Shown: piece after piece, positions 13,867-23,374 of the stretch
Layout: every line of letters begins with the position of its first letter
Numbering within the stretch: the first letter of the stretch is position 1
Origin: Pseudomonas sp. PDM15
Lineage (GTDB): Bacteria; Pseudomonadota; Gammaproteobacteria; Pseudomonadales; Pseudomonadaceae
NCBI RefSeq assembly: GCF_014851565.1
Contig: NZ_JACVAA010000002.1
Coordinates: forward strand, 310,001 to 374,000
DNA length: 64,000 bases
Direction of reading: 5' to 3'
Notes under the pieces: generated by a model
The model's database searches: none
Told to the model about the DNA's origin: nothing
Seen by the model: the letters and a program-made list of their open reading frames with translations, nothing else
Program-made: the position numbers and the translations under genes

Positions 13867-16824
13867 CCAGCGCTGCCAACCCACCTCCGCCGAGGGGATG
13901 ACCCGTTGCGCGGCGGCGTAGCGCCAGGCCCAGTGCAGCGCCTCTTTGAAGCTGCGCAGCGGGCTGCTCTTGTCGCGGTACACCACTTCCGCCAGCAGAC
14001 CCATGGCCTGCGCATTGCCTGCCTGGGCCGCTTGCAGCAGGTAGTCCTCGGCCAGCTCCCACTCCGGAGCAGCGCTGCTCAATAGCACCTCGCCTACGAA
14101 CGCCTGCAGCGCTGCCGCCGATGCTCGGGGCGCGGTCTCGCCGTGGTATTCGAGGAACTGCAGGGCGTGGTGCAGCGCTTCCTCCCATAGCGCAGCCGCC
14201 GCATCGGCCTCGTCCAGCTGTTCCGCCTCGGCGGCCAGCAGCCGTACCAGTGACTCGGTCGCGGCCGCATGGCCGTCGGCCGAGGCGCTGCGCCACAGTT
14301 CACGGGCACGCGTGGTGTCCGCGGTGCAGCCCAGCCCCTGCTGCCAGCATTGACCCAGCAGGTACAGGCTTTCGGCATGCTCGGGCTGGTGGTGGCCGCT
14401 GTACAGCTGCACTCGCTCCAGCGCCTCGAAGGCGCTCTTGGCATCGGGTTCACCGGCCGCCGGATCGAGCCACAGACGGCCCATGCAGAGCAGCAAACGC
14501 CCGGTCTCATCGAGCTCCGAATCGGCGGCCAAACCCTGCTCGACCCAGTTGCGCGCCTGCCGCAGATCACCGTTCCCCTGCAGCGCCAGCTCGACCAGGT
14601 GCAGCCAGGCCGCGGCAGAGGGTTGGCCCGCGACCTCGCCCAGACCACAGGCGTTGCGCGCCCACTGATAGGCCTGCTCGGCCTCGCGGCTATGCCGCGA
14701 CAATGCCAGGGCGGCGCCCAGGTCGCCCTGGCGATAGCGGCGCTGCCACTCCGGCTGCGCCTCGACGAGGGGCTGGCCCGGAACGATGGACGCCACTCGT
14801 GCAGGGCCTGCGCCAGTCGTGACCAGAGCCTCGACCGCCTCGCCGCGGCCCCAGGCCGCCTGCAGTTCCTCGCGCTGGCTGCTCCAGAGATGCGCGTAAT
14901 ACAGCTCGGTTTCGCCCAGCAGGCCGATGCAGCGCTCGGCAAACGCCGGCTGACCGTCGGCGCTCCACAACCGCAGGTTGAACCTGTCGGCTATCCCCTC
15001 CTCCTCGGCGAAGCTCAGCAGCACGGGCCGGCCGCAGACATGCAGCACGTCGACTCCGGCATGCCAGCCCGGCAGCGCGGGCATGCGCCGTGCGACGTCC
15101 CACAGCTGGTAGCGCTCCTGCTCATCCTGCAGGAGCAGCCAATACAGATTGCCGTTGCCGATGGGCTCGATCTGCCACGGGCCTGGCGGCACCATCTGTC
15201 GCCCTGCCTCGTCGATCACCGCGCAGCCCTGGGCGCTGTGTACACGGATCAGCAGGCGCGACTGCTGCGCATCGCCAGCGGCCACGTAGCTGGCCAGGTC
15301 GCCCTCTTCCGGCTCGGCACCATGGCGCAACTCGTCTTCCGGCAGAGGCGCCGCGCCAGGGCCGACGCCCAACGGCTCGATATCGTCGTAGTCGCAGGCG
15401 ATGCGCCAGTCGCCCTGGCTGGGCAGCAGGCCCTGGCGACCATCGAGCACGACCCGATAGATGCCTTCGGCGGCGCAGGCGTGCTGGTAAGGCTCGTAGC
15501 AGTCCACCTCGTCCCACTCGCAGGCCACCGCCAGCACGCCGGCGGCGTTGACCCAGCCCTGCCGGCCAGCCTGCCACACGCGCCAGCCGCGTTGATCGTG
15601 CTCCTCACGAAACTCGACACGCTCGAATACACAGGGCTGCAGCGGGCGACAGGCGCTGTCGATAAGGCCCCAGCGGCCCTGCTCGACCACCCAGGCCACG
15701 CCCGGTGCGTCGAACAGCCCAGCGCTGCCGAATGGGCGTGTCTGCTGGTAGCGCGGTGGCTGCAGCACGCCGCCGCGGTCATCGAGGTAGCCCAGCAACG
15801 CGCCTTCGCGCACGCGCAGCAGGCCGTTGCATTCGCGGCGCAGCTCCTGGTGCACGGGCGGCACGCGCCAGTCGCGCGCCTCGATATCCAGCAGGCCGTG
15901 GCGCCCGTTGAGGCTGGCCACACAGAAATCGTCCGCCGCCGAATCGACCACGGCATCGAACTGCGGCGCGAACAGCAGCTCGGCCTGCGGCTCGATCTGC
16001 AGCAGCCCCCACAGATCACCCTGCCTGACCCAGACCCGCACGTAGCTGTGGGCGTCGGGGCGAATTTCCTGCCACTGCGGCGGCACGTGCCAGCGGCCGT
16101 CCTCAGCCAGCATGCCCACCAGCCCGTCGTGCTCATGGGCGCGGAAATTGTGCTGCTGCCAGGGATCGTATGGTTCCGCTTCTGCTTCACGGAAGTCGGC
16201 AAAGGACGTGGCCTGCGCGGCGAACTCATCGGCACGGGCCAGCTCTTGGAAATACGGGTGGTCGAAGCTGTCCAGGCCGAAGCCGCGGCACCAGTCCTGC
16301 ACGTCTTCGAAATCCACCACCAGGGTGATCTCGTGCAGTTCGAGCGGGTCGCCGGCCTGTACCAGGTCCAGGCGCGAATCGGCGTTCCAGCGCCAGAACT
16401 CGATGCGCGATGGCACGTTCTGGTCGAACGGCCCGGACAGGGCATCCAGATCGCCCTGCAGCCACATCTCCGCCAGCGGGCGATCGAACTGTTGCGCGAC
16501 CTGCTCGATGTACTCGGCCACCGCCGCCAGGTGCACGCCGAGCGCCGGCACCCGGTGGAACTGCGGATGTTCGGCAATGAATGCGCAGAACAGCTGCCAA
16601 TGGTCCAGCGCACGATCCAGGGCGACCCGCAGGCCCTGCCGCGGTGTCTCGACACCCACCTCCGGCGCGGTGATCGCCGGCACCACCGCGGCCCTGGCCA
16701 GGAGCAGGCACCAGAGCGGCGAGACCCGGCCCTGTCGGTCGAGAACCATCGAGCCGTCGTCCGAGCCGAGGTGCAGCCAGGCGGTGCTGGCTGCTGCAGA
16801 ATCCATTGCGTTCATGACGTCCAT
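13834..16824 (-). CDS. Large WG-repeat and Sel1/TPR-like protein
   Basis: About 996 aa. The middle holds WG (beta-motif) repeats: WGLLQIEPQAELLFAPQFD, HGLLDIEARDW, LGYLDDRGGVL, WGLIDSACRPL, QGWVNAAGVLAV, QGLLPSQGDW. The C-terminal third has Sel1/TPR-like helices (SLYLLGQCWQQGLGCTADTTRARELW; GNAQAMGLLAEVVYRDKSSP). Both are interaction scaffolds; no catalytic domain or signal peptide is evident. ATG 16824 (MDVMNAMD) was chosen; in-frame ATGs at 16815 and 16806 follow and a longer frame extends to 16947. Its 3' end overlaps the convergent membrane-protein gene. Confidence 0.8.
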   Translation of the reverse strand: MDVMNAMDSAAASTAWLHLGSDDGSMVLDRQGRVSPLWCLLLARAAVVPAITAPEVGVETPRQGLRVALDRALDHWQLFCAFIAEHPQFHRVPALGVHLAAVAEYIEQVAQQFDRPLAEMWLQGDLDALSGPFDQNVPSRIEFWRWNADSRLDLVQAGDPLELHEITLVVDFEDVQDWCRGFGLDSFDHPYFQELARADEFAAQATSFADFREAEAEPYDPWQQHNFRAHEHDGLVGMLAEDGRWHVPPQWQEIRPDAHSYVRVWVRQGDLWGLLQIEPQAELLFAPQFDAVVDSAADDFCVASLNGRHGLLDIEARDWRVPPVHQELRRECNGLLRVREGALLGYLDDRGGVLQPPRYQQTRPFGSAGLFDAPGVAWVVEQGRWGLIDSACRPLQPCVFERVEFREEHDQRGWRVWQAGRQGWVNAAGVLAVACEWDEVDCYEPYQHACAAEGIYRVVLDGRQGLLPSQGDWRIACDYDDIEPLGVGPGAAPLPEDELRHGAEPEEGDLASYVAAGDAQQSRLLIRVHSAQGCAVIDEAGRQMVPPGPWQIEPIGNGNLYWLLLQDEQERYQLWDVARRMPALPGWHAGVDVLHVCGRPVLLSFAEEEGIADRFNLRLWSADGQPAFAERCIGLLGETELYYAHLWSSQREELQAAWGRGEAVEALVTTGAGPARVASIVPGQPLVEAQPEWQRRYRQGDLGAALALSRHSREAEQAYQWARNACGLGEVAGQPSAAAWLHLVELALQGNGDLRQARNWVEQGLAADSELDETGRLLLCMGRLWLDPAAGEPDAKSAFEALERVQLYSGHHQPEHAESLYLLGQCWQQGLGCTADTTRARELWRSASADGHAAATESLVRLLAAEAEQLDEADAAAALWEEALHHALQFLEYHGETAPRASAAALQAFVGEVLLSSAAPEWELAEDYLLQAAQAGNAQAMGLLAEVVYRDKSSPLRSFKEALHWAWRYAAAQRVIPSAEVGWQRWLFAVVWLLRR

Positions 16825-17032
16825 CGCTGCGGAGAAACCAGCGCCGATTCTAGCCTTGCCCGCCGAGGCGAAACGGACCCATCCGACAGCTTCGTGCTCT
16901 GCCCAGCCGAGGCGGTGGCAGACATGCCCACGGCGCCGACAGGACACTCATCGCCGCAGACTGCGAGCGCCGCCCTGCACAAGAGCGGCGCTTTGCAATA
17001 GCCTTGGCGTGCCTTCGCCACGGACTCCCGCC

Positions 17033-17683
17033 ATGTTCAAGAACAGCTTCCACTCCATCGCCACCACCTGGCTGGCCGGCCTGCTCGCACTGTTGCCGCT
17101 GGCCTTGTCGCTGGCCCTGCTGGGCTGGGTGGTAAGCCTGCTGAATGGCCTGGTAGGCCCCTCCAGCATGGTCGGCAAACTGTTCGCCGAGCTCGGTCAG
17201 CCCTTTGTCACCAGCCAGGAACTGGCCTGGCTGCTCGGCACTCTGGTGCTGCTGGTGGCACTCTACCCGCTCGGCCTGGCCGTGCAGCTCGGCCTCAAGG
17301 GCCCGCTGAGTCGGCTGTTCGGCTACACCGTGCGGCGAATCCCGCTGATCGGCCCGTTGTACGGCATGGCCGACCGCTTCGTCGGCCTGCTCGACAAGAA
17401 GGAAGACGCCGACCTGGCGGCCATGAGCCCGGTCTGGTGCTTCTTCGGCGGCGACGGCACCGCCGTGCTGGCCCTGCTGCCCAACCCGCAGCCCATCGAG
17501 ATCGACGGCCGCGCCTACCACGCCATCCTGGTGCCCACCGCGCCGGTGCCGGTGGGCGGCGGCCTGCTCTACGTGCCGGTGGAATGGGTCAAGCCGGCGG
17601 AGATGGGCATGGACAGGTTCACCAGCATCTACGTCTCGATGGGCATCACCCCGCCGGGCCCGAGCAAGGCGGCAACTGCCTGA
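17033..17683 (+). CDS. DUF502 family inner-membrane protein
   Basis: 216 aa. Two N-terminal helices (STWLAGLLALLPLALSLALLGWVV and WLLGTLVLLVALYPLGLAVQL) followed by the DUF502 conserved core (RRIPLIGPLYGMADRFVGL ... PVWCFFGGDGTAVLALLPN). Family members occur throughout proteobacteria without assigned function. ATG 17033 follows weak Shine-Dalgarno context. The stop overlaps the next start (ATGA), so the serine-hydrolase gene is coupled to it. Confidence 0.85.
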   Translation: MFKNSFHSIATTWLAGLLALLPLALSLALLGWVVSLLNGLVGPSSMVGKLFAELGQPFVTSQELAWLLGTLVLLVALYPLGLAVQLGLKGPLSRLFGYTVRRIPLIGPLYGMADRFVGLLDKKEDADLAAMSPVWCFFGGDGTAVLALLPNPQPIEIDGRAYHAILVPTAPVPVGGGLLYVPVEWVKPAEMGMDRFTSIYVSMGITPPGPSKAATA

Positions 17684-18549
17684 TGACCATGCGCGTCGCC
17701 CTGGTTGGCGATGGCTCGCTGCTGACGCCCGCGCAGGCCGATGAGCCCTTGCCCTGGTGGAGTTTCGGCAAGACGGTGATCGCGGCCGCCGCCCTGTCCC
17801 TGGTGCGCGACGGTCTGCTGGAGCTGGACGAGGCAGTCGCCGAAGGTCCCTTCACCCTGCGCCAGCTGCTGCGCCACGAGGCCGGCCTGGCGGACTACGG
17901 CGAGCTCGCCGACTACCACACCGCCGTCGCCCATAACGAGGTGCCCTGGCCGGTCGAGGAGCTGCTGCAGCGTCTCGACGCCAGCCGCCTGCGCTACCCG
18001 CCGGGCACCGGCTGGCGCTACTCGAACGTCGGCTATCTGTACGTGACGCGGCTGATCGAGCGCGCCACCGGCCTGCCCCTCGGCGAGGCTCTGCAGCAGC
18101 GCGTGCTGGCGCCGCTGGGCGTGCCCCAGGTGCGCCTGGCCCGGACACGCGCCGACTGGGGCGTGGGCGCACCGCCCGCCTACGACCCCGCCTGGGTCTA
18201 TCACGGCCTGCTGGTCGGCCCGCTGGACCAGGCGGCGCTACTACTGGAACGCCTGCTGGGCGGCGATTTCCTGCCCGCGCCACTGCTTGCGCAGATGCAG
18301 ACGCCACATCTGCTCGGCGGCCCGCTCGCCGGCCGGCCCTGGGTCGCGCCCGGCTACGGCCTGGGCCTGATGCAGGGCCCGGAGGCCAGTGGCCTGTACC
18401 TGCACGGTCATACCGGCGGCGGCCCGGGCAGCGTGGTGGCGGTATACCGCAGCGCCACGGCCAGTTGCGCCGTCTTCGCCGAAGGCAGCGACCAGGGCGC
18501 CATCGAGGCCGAGGTGGTGCGCCAGTTGCGAGCCAGCGCAAACCGGTAA
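17683..18549 (+). CDS. Serine hydrolase of the beta-lactamase/PBP-like (class C) family
   Basis: 288 aa. Motifs: SxxK as S-F-G-K in WWSFGKTV, Y-S-N in GWRYSNVGYLYV, and HTG in LHGHTGGGPGS. These place it in the EstB/class C beta-lactamase-like group, usually esterases or peptidases. No signal peptide is seen, so it is probably cytoplasmic and unlikely to confer resistance. Start ATG 17683 overlaps the DUF502 stop; an ATG at 17689 is equally possible. Confidence 0.85.
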   Translation: MTMRVALVGDGSLLTPAQADEPLPWWSFGKTVIAAAALSLVRDGLLELDEAVAEGPFTLRQLLRHEAGLADYGELADYHTAVAHNEVPWPVEELLQRLDASRLRYPPGTGWRYSNVGYLYVTRLIERATGLPLGEALQQRVLAPLGVPQVRLARTRADWGVGAPPAYDPAWVYHGLLVGPLDQAALLLERLLGGDFLPAPLLAQMQTPHLLGGPLAGRPWVAPGYGLGLMQGPEASGLYLHGHTGGGPGSVVAVYRSATASCAVFAEGSDQGAIEAEVVRQLRASANR

Positions 18550-18645
18550 GCCGGCAGGCCAGAACCGCCGCCCCTGCTCCGCGGTTGATGCACAACCGAT
18601 CCGGGCTGGCTAGGCTTGTCCTTCCCCACTTTTCAGGAGATTCCC

Positions 18646-19425
18646 ATGCGCACCTTGCTGACCGCTCTGCTGCTGTGTTGCAGCCCCCTCGCCCTGGCCG
18701 CCGTGCAGACTAAGGAGATTTCCTACACCAGCGCCGATGGCACGCGCCTGATCGGTTACCACGCCTGGGATGACGCCATCGAGGGCAAGCGTCCCGGAGT
18801 GATCGTGGTGCATGAATGGTGGGGCCTGAACGACTACGCCAAGCGCCGCGCCCGCGACCTCGCCGCCCTCGGCTACAGCGCCCTGGCCGTGGACATGTAT
18901 GGCGAGGGCAAGCACACCCAGCATCCCAAGGACGCCGGTGCCTTCATGCAGACGGTGATGGCCGACCCGGCCACGCCGCGCGCGCGCTTCCAGGCCGGGC
19001 TGGACCTGCTCAAGGCGCAGCCGCAGACCGACGCCCAGCGGATCGCCGCCATCGGCTACTGCTTCGGTGGTCGCGTGGTGCTGGACATGGCCCGCCAGGG
19101 TATGCCGCTGGCCGCCGTGGTGAGCTTCCACGGTGCGCTGGTCACCGACACCCCGGCCAAGCCCGGCAGCGTCAAGGCCAAGGTGCTGGTGGAGCATGGC
19201 GCGGCGGACAGCTTCATCACGCCGGAGCAGATCGCCGCGTTCAAGGCCGAGATGGACCAGGCCGGCGCCGACTACCGCTTCGTCGAGCTGCCCGGCGCCA
19301 AGCACGGTTTCAGCAACCCGGACGCCGACGCACACAAGGGTCATGGCCTCGACCTCGGCTACCAGAAAGAGGCTGACGAGCGCTCCTGGGCCGATATGCA
19401 GCAGTTGCTGAAACAGGTTTTCTGA
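18646..19425 (+). CDS. Secreted dienelactone hydrolase family protein
   Basis: 259 aa with a signal peptide (MRTLLTALLLCCSPLALAA) followed by an alpha/beta-hydrolase core: VVHEWWGLNDYAKRRARDLAALGY, nucleophile loop IGYCFGGRVVLD (G-x-C-x-G-G, Cys nucleophile as in dienelactone hydrolases), Asp in VEHGAADSF, and His in GAKHGFSNPDA. Start chosen after AGGAGATTCCC. Periplasmic location follows from the leader. Substrate unknown. Confidence 0.9.
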   Translation: MRTLLTALLLCCSPLALAAVQTKEISYTSADGTRLIGYHAWDDAIEGKRPGVIVVHEWWGLNDYAKRRARDLAALGYSALAVDMYGEGKHTQHPKDAGAFMQTVMADPATPRARFQAGLDLLKAQPQTDAQRIAAIGYCFGGRVVLDMARQGMPLAAVVSFHGALVTDTPAKPGSVKAKVLVEHGAADSFITPEQIAAFKAEMDQAGADYRFVELPGAKHGFSNPDADAHKGHGLDLGYQKEADERSWADMQQLLKQVF

Positions 19426-19427
19426 GC

Positions 19428-19545
19428 AAAAAAAACGGGAGTCGCGAAGGACTCCCGCACTCGATCAGTAGAGTAAAACCACGGTGGCGACACGCCTGCC
19501 GTGGCTACAACCTCACCAGCGTTCATAGGGAACGCATGGCGCATT
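19428..19545 (-). ncRNA. Candidate small RNA with three hairpins and an intrinsic terminator
   Basis: Read on the minus strand there are three hairpins in a row. Hairpin 1 is GCGTTC-CCTAT-GAACGC (19535-19519). Hairpin 2 is CCACGG ... CCGTGG (19504-19479). The third, CGGGAGTC ... GACTCCCG (19457-19436), is followed by eight Ts (19435-19428), a good intrinsic terminator. No gene on the minus strand reads into it: the neighbours on both sides are on the plus strand. The 5' end is a guess. A terminator with no upstream gene implies a short independent transcript. I could not match it to a named Pseudomonas RNA. Confidence 0.5.
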
Positions 19546-19637
19546 CTTACCAAAAACAAGCGCTTGCTCTGTAGCGCTTCGTTATCGCTGTGCAAAGAAA
19601 TGTAAACGGCTGGCCCGACCACCCCGGCCACGGCAGA

Positions 19638-20363
19638 ATGCCGGCCATGACTTCGCACATCCCGCCCTTCTGCCAGCTGCCACTGGAACCCGCGCCGCTA
19701 CAGCTGCCCGGCGCCCGCCTGGTGCGCGCCAGCTTCGATCCTGCACGGCTGGCAGCCGAGGATTTCCAACGCTGCGCCATCGAGCCGGTGCGCGGCGTGG
19801 CCAAGCGCCAAGGCGAATACCTGGCCGGACGTCTGTGCGCCCGCGAGGCCCTGCGCCAGCTGTGCGGCCAAGCGCTGGTGCCAGGCCGCGACGAGGACGG
19901 CGTGCCGATCTGGCCGGCCGGTGTGATCGGCTCGATCACCCATGGCGCCGGACAGGCCGCCGCCATGGTCGCCTCGCGTCAGGATTGGCAAGGCCTGGGT
20001 CTGGACCTGGAGAAGCAGCTGAGCGCCGAGCGCGCGGCCAAGCTGGCCGGCGAGATTCTCACCCCCGCCGAGCTGCAGCGCGCCGAAGGTCTGGACCCGC
20101 AGGCCTTCGCCCGCCTGGTCACCTTGACCTTCTCGCTCAAGGAGAGCCTGTTCAAGGCCCTCTACCCGCTGGTGTTGCAACGCTTCTACTTCCACGACGC
20201 CGAGCTGCTCGGCCGTGACGATGAGGACCACGCCGAGCTGCGCCTGCTGATCGACCTCAGTGCAGACTGGACGGCAGGCGCCAAGCTGAACGGCCAGTTC
20301 GCCGAGTTCGACGGCTACCTGCTCAGCCTGGTGGCCATCGCCGCCAAACCGGCAGGCCTGTAG
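19638..20363 (+). CDS. pcpS: 4'-phosphopantetheinyl transferase (PcpS/EntD type)
   Basis: 241 aa. Transfers 4'-phosphopantetheine from CoA to a carrier-protein serine. Family motifs: VAKRQGEYLAGRLCAREAL, PIWPAGVIGSITHG, WQGLGLDLEK (acidic metal site), and FSLKESLFKALYPLV (W/F-x-x-KES-x-x-K). The pattern and the MPAM- start match P. aeruginosa PcpS, its only such enzyme, serving both fatty-acid and siderophore carriers. ATG 19638 was chosen on that similarity; 19647 is possible. Confidence 0.9.
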   Translation: MPAMTSHIPPFCQLPLEPAPLQLPGARLVRASFDPARLAAEDFQRCAIEPVRGVAKRQGEYLAGRLCAREALRQLCGQALVPGRDEDGVPIWPAGVIGSITHGAGQAAAMVASRQDWQGLGLDLEKQLSAERAAKLAGEILTPAELQRAEGLDPQAFARLVTLTFSLKESLFKALYPLVLQRFYFHDAELLGRDDEDHAELRLLIDLSADWTAGAKLNGQFAEFDGYLLSLVAIAAKPAGL

Positions 20364-20425
20364 CCCGGGCGCAATCCGGGTTGGCCACAGCGACGAACTG
20401 CGCTCCCGGATTGCATCCGGGCTAC
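20360..20425 (+). repeat. REP-like palindromic element
   Basis: Inverted arms GTAGCCCGGGCGCAATCCGGG (20360-20380) and CCCGGATTGCATCCGGGCTAC (20405-20425), 19 of 21 complementary. This is a family of dispersed intergenic repeats common in Pseudomonas. The left arm overlaps the stop codon of the phosphopantetheinyl transferase gene, so the element may also protect or end that transcript. Confidence 0.75.
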
Positions 20426-20448
20426 CTACTGCTGGCAGTTGCCGCCCG

Positions 20449-20733
20449 CTAGACGTACGCCTGATCGCCGAAGCCGCGAGGCAGGCGCTGCCGGCCCGGC
20501 AGGCCGCTGAGGCGCTGCATCCAGGCAGTCCGCCAGTCCGTGCTGGCCCGCTCGCTCTTGTCTCTACGGGCGGCCCGGCGGGCGGCGTTGCGGCTGGTGC
20601 GGCGCGCTTCGGTGAAGGCTTCCGTCTTGCGACAGTTGCGGCACTTCACCTTGGCCAGGTCAGTGGTGGAAGGCAGCTTGGCGCCGTGGGAGCCACAGGC
20701 GAGGTGGCCGGAGACCTTGTAGTGCATGACCAT
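20449..20733 (-). CDS. Small zinc-ribbon-like hypothetical protein, 94 aa
   Basis: MVMHYKVSGHLACGSHGAKLPSTTDLAKVKCRNCRKTEAF contains a C-x-x-H/G ... C-x-x-C pattern (ACGSHG and CRNC) suited to bind zinc. A long basic stretch follows (RRTSRNAARRAARRDKSER), suggesting nucleic-acid contact. AGGAG eight bases upstream of ATG 20733 supports the start. It is convergent with pcpS and codirectional with metE, about 208 bases from the metE stop. Family unnamed as far as I can tell. Confidence 0.65.
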   Translation of the reverse strand: MVMHYKVSGHLACGSHGAKLPSTTDLAKVKCRNCRKTEAFTEARRTSRNAARRAARRDKSERASTDWRTAWMQRLSGLPGRQRLPRGFGDQAYV

Positions 20734-20941
20734 CGGGGCATCTCCTGCGTTCGGGCGCGCCGGCCCGATCGACCGACGCGGTATCCCTGCAAGAATTCCG
20801 ACTCCCGCAGCGCCGTTACGGTTCAGGCTGAATGCCCGGATGGCCTGGGCTGCAGCTCATCCGTCGGTGGGCGAAGGCGCAAAAACGCCGGGGCGGGACG
20901 CGACACCTGCGTGCCCCACCCCACCTGTTCAGCGGTCTAGA

Positions 20942-23263
20942 TCAGGCCAGCTCGGCGCGTAGCTGACGCGCCGCCGCCACCATGTTGACCAGCGCCGCTT
21001 CGGTCTCCGGCCAGCCGCGGGTCTTCAGGCCGCAGTCCGGGTTGACCCACAGCCGCTCGGCCGGCACGCGCTGCGCGGCCTTGCGCATCAGGCGGACCAT
21101 CTCGGCGCTGTCCGGCACGCGGGGCGAGTGGATGTCGTACACGCCCGGGCCGATCTCGTTGGGGTACTCGAAGCGCTCGAAGGCATCCAGCAGCTCCATG
21201 TCCGAGCGCGAGGTCTCGATGGTGATCACGTCGGCGTCCATGGCGGCGATGGACTCGATCACGTCGTTGAACTCGCTGTAGCACATGTGGGTGTGGATCT
21301 GGGTTTCGTCACGCACACCGCTGGCCGTCAGACGGAACGCCTCGGTGGCCCAGTCGAGATAACCCTGCCACTGCGCGCGACGTAGCGGTAGGCCCTCGCG
21401 GAAGGCGGCCTCGTCGATCTGGATGACCTTGATGCCAGCGGCTTCCAGGTCCACCACCTCGTCGCGGATCGCCAGGGCCAGCTGGCGCGCCTGCTGCTCG
21501 CGGGAGATATCGTCGCGCGGGAAGGACCACATCAGCATGGTCACCGGGCCGGTCAGCATGCCCTTCATCAGCTTGTCGGTGCAGCGCTGGGCGTACTCGA
21601 TCCAGGACACCGTCATCGGCCGCGGACGGCTCAGGTCGCCGAAGATTACCGCCGGTTTCACGCAGCGCGAGCCATAGCTCTGCACCCAGCCGAAGCGGGT
21701 GAAGGCGTAGCCGTCGAGCTGCTCGGCGAAGTACTCGACCATGTCGTTGCGCTCGGCCTCGCCATGCACCAGCACGTCCAGGCCCAGCTGTTCCTGGATG
21801 CTCACCGCGTGGCGGATTTCGCTGTGCATGGCCTCGGTGTATTCGGCGGCGGACAGCTTGCCAGCCTTGAACGACTGGCGCGCCAGGCGAATGGCCGAGG
21901 TCTGCGGGAAGGAACCGATGGTGGTGGTGGGGAACGGCGGCAGGTCGAGCAGCGCACGCTGCTTGGCGATGCGCTCGGCGAACGGCGACTGGCGCTGGCT
22001 GTCGGCGGCAGTGATCGACGCCAGACGAGCCTGCACCGCCGGTTTGTGGATACGCGGCGACTGCGCACGGCTGGCCTGCACCTTACTGCTCTCGGCCAGC
22101 GCGGCCTGCACCTCGGCTGCCTGCGGCTCGCGCAGAGCCTGGGCCAGCACGGCGACCTCCTGGCACTTCTGCACGGCAAAGGCCAGCCAGCTCGCAAGCT
22201 CCGCATCCAGCTTGTCTTCACGGGCCAGGTCGACCGGGCTGTGCAGCAGCGAGCAGCTCGGCGCCACCCACAGACGCGAGCCCAGGCGCTCATGGGCCTG
22301 CTGCAACACCTCCAGCGCGCCCTGCAGATCGGTGCGCCAGATGTTGCGGCCGTTGACCACGCCCAGAGACAGCACCTTGTAGGACGGCAAGCGATCGAGG
22401 ATGGCCGGGAACTGCTCCGGTGCACGCACCAGGTCGATGTGCAGGCCGTCGACCGGCAGGCCGGCGGCCAGGCCGAGGTTGTCTTCCAGACCGGCGAAGT
22501 AGGTGGCGATCAGCCTCTTGCCCGGCTCTTTCTGCAGCAGGTTGTAGGCGCGCTCGAAGGCGTTCTTCCAGGCCTGCGGCAGGTCGAGGGCGAGGATCGG
22601 CTCGTCGATCTGCACCCACTCGATGCCCTGAGCAGCCAGGCGCTGGAGAATCTCGCCGTAGACCGGCAGCAGGCGCTCGAGCAGGTCGAGACGATTGAAG
22701 TCGTCCCCTTTCTCCTTGCCCAGCCACAGGTAGGTCAGCGGGCCGATCAGCACCGGCTTGAGGTTGTGGCCCAGGGCCTTGCCCTCCTCCACTTCCTCGA
22801 ACAACTGCTCCCAGCTCAGGGCGAACTGCTGGTCGGCACTGAATTCAGGGACCAGGTAGTGGTAGTTGGTATCGAACCATTTGGTTAGCTCTTGTGCGAG
22901 AAGGGGTTGCGCATGCGCGCCGCCGCAACAGGTGTTGTGGCTGCTCTTGTTTCCAGAAACCCCACGCGCCATGCCGAACAAGGTGTCCAGGGTCGGCTTG
23001 CCGCCGTGAACGTGGAAGCGCTCGGGAATCACGCCGAAGGTCAGTGAGTGGGTCAGTACCTGGTCGTACCAGGCGAAGTCACCGACCGGCAGCAGCTCGA
23101 TGCCGGCGTCCTTCTGCAGCTGCCAGTGGGCGGCACGCAGCTCGCGGCCGACGGCGCGCAGACCAGCTTCGTCCAGTTCGCCCTTCCAGTAGGCCTCCAG
23201 AGCCCTCTTCAGTTCGCGGTCGCGGCCGATTCGCGGGAAGCCGAGGTTGTGTGCCAATGCCAT
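20942..23263 (-). CDS. metE: Cobalamin-independent methionine synthase
   Basis: 773 aa, full length for MetE. Transfers methyl from methyltetrahydropteroyl-triglutamate to homocysteine without B12, cytoplasmic. N-terminal signature [23 protein letters not shown]-terminal zinc site [11 protein letters not shown] (His and Cys ligands) and [12 protein letters not shown]. The ATG at 23263 ([13 protein letters not shown]) has GGAGA upstream; the frame opens further to 23287. Divergent from metR, whose product normally activates it with homocysteine as co-inducer. Confidence 0.97.
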   Translation of the reverse strand: MALAHNLGFPRIGRDRELKRALEAYWKGELDEAGLRAVGRELRAAHWQLQKDAGIELLPVGDFAWYDQVLTHSLTFGVIPERFHVHGGKPTLDTLFGMARGVSGNKSSHNTCCGGAHAQPLLAQELTKWFDTNYHYLVPEFSADQQFALSWEQLFEEVEEGKALGHNLKPVLIGPLTYLWLGKEKGDDFNRLDLLERLLPVYGEILQRLAAQGIEWVQIDEPILALDLPQAWKNAFERAYNLLQKEPGKRLIATYFAGLEDNLGLAAGLPVDGLHIDLVRAPEQFPAILDRLPSYKVLSLGVVNGRNIWRTDLQGALEVLQQAHERLGSRLWVAPSCSLLHSPVDLAREDKLDAELASWLAFAVQKCQEVAVLAQALREPQAAEVQAALAESSKVQASRAQSPRIHKPAVQARLASITAADSQRQSPFAERIAKQRALLDLPPFPTTTIGSFPQTSAIRLARQSFKAGKLSAAEYTEAMHSEIRHAVSIQEQLGLDVLVHGEAERNDMVEYFAEQLDGYAFTRFGWVQSYGSRCVKPAVIFGDLSRPRPMTVSWIEYAQRCTDKLMKGMLTGPVTMLMWSFPRDDISREQQARQLALAIRDEVVDLEAAGIKVIQIDEAAFREGLPLRRAQWQGYLDWATEAFRLTASGVRDETQIHTHMCYSEFNDVIESIAAMDADVITIETSRSDMELLDAFERFEYPNEIGPGVYDIHSPRVPDSAEMVRLMRKAAQRVPAERLWVNPDCGLKTRGWPETEAALVNMVAAARQLRAELA

Positions 23264-23317
23264 TTGTCCATCTCCAGTGTTCGTCAATGGCGCACATTCT
23301 CGACAGAGAGCGCTGCA

Positions 23318-23349
23318 TGAGACAAACTCAACATATTCGTGATGATCAC
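23318..23349. promoter_or_regulatory. Probable MetR operator region between metE and metR
   Basis: The 111-base divergent spacer holds TGAGACAAACTCA (23318-23330), a dyad fitting the MetR pattern TGAA-N5-TTCA with one change per arm, and a second dyad GTGATGATCAC (23339-23349). LysR-type regulators usually bind two such sites between divergent genes. Inferred from pattern and position only. Confidence 0.5.
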
Positions 23350-23374
23350 AAGTTTAATTCATTGAGATTCGCTC

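Noticed and set aside
14269..17001. 910-aa open frame on the plus strand
   Set aside because: Antisense to the WG-repeat protein gene, whose repeats are clear; the shadow has only low-complexity composition.
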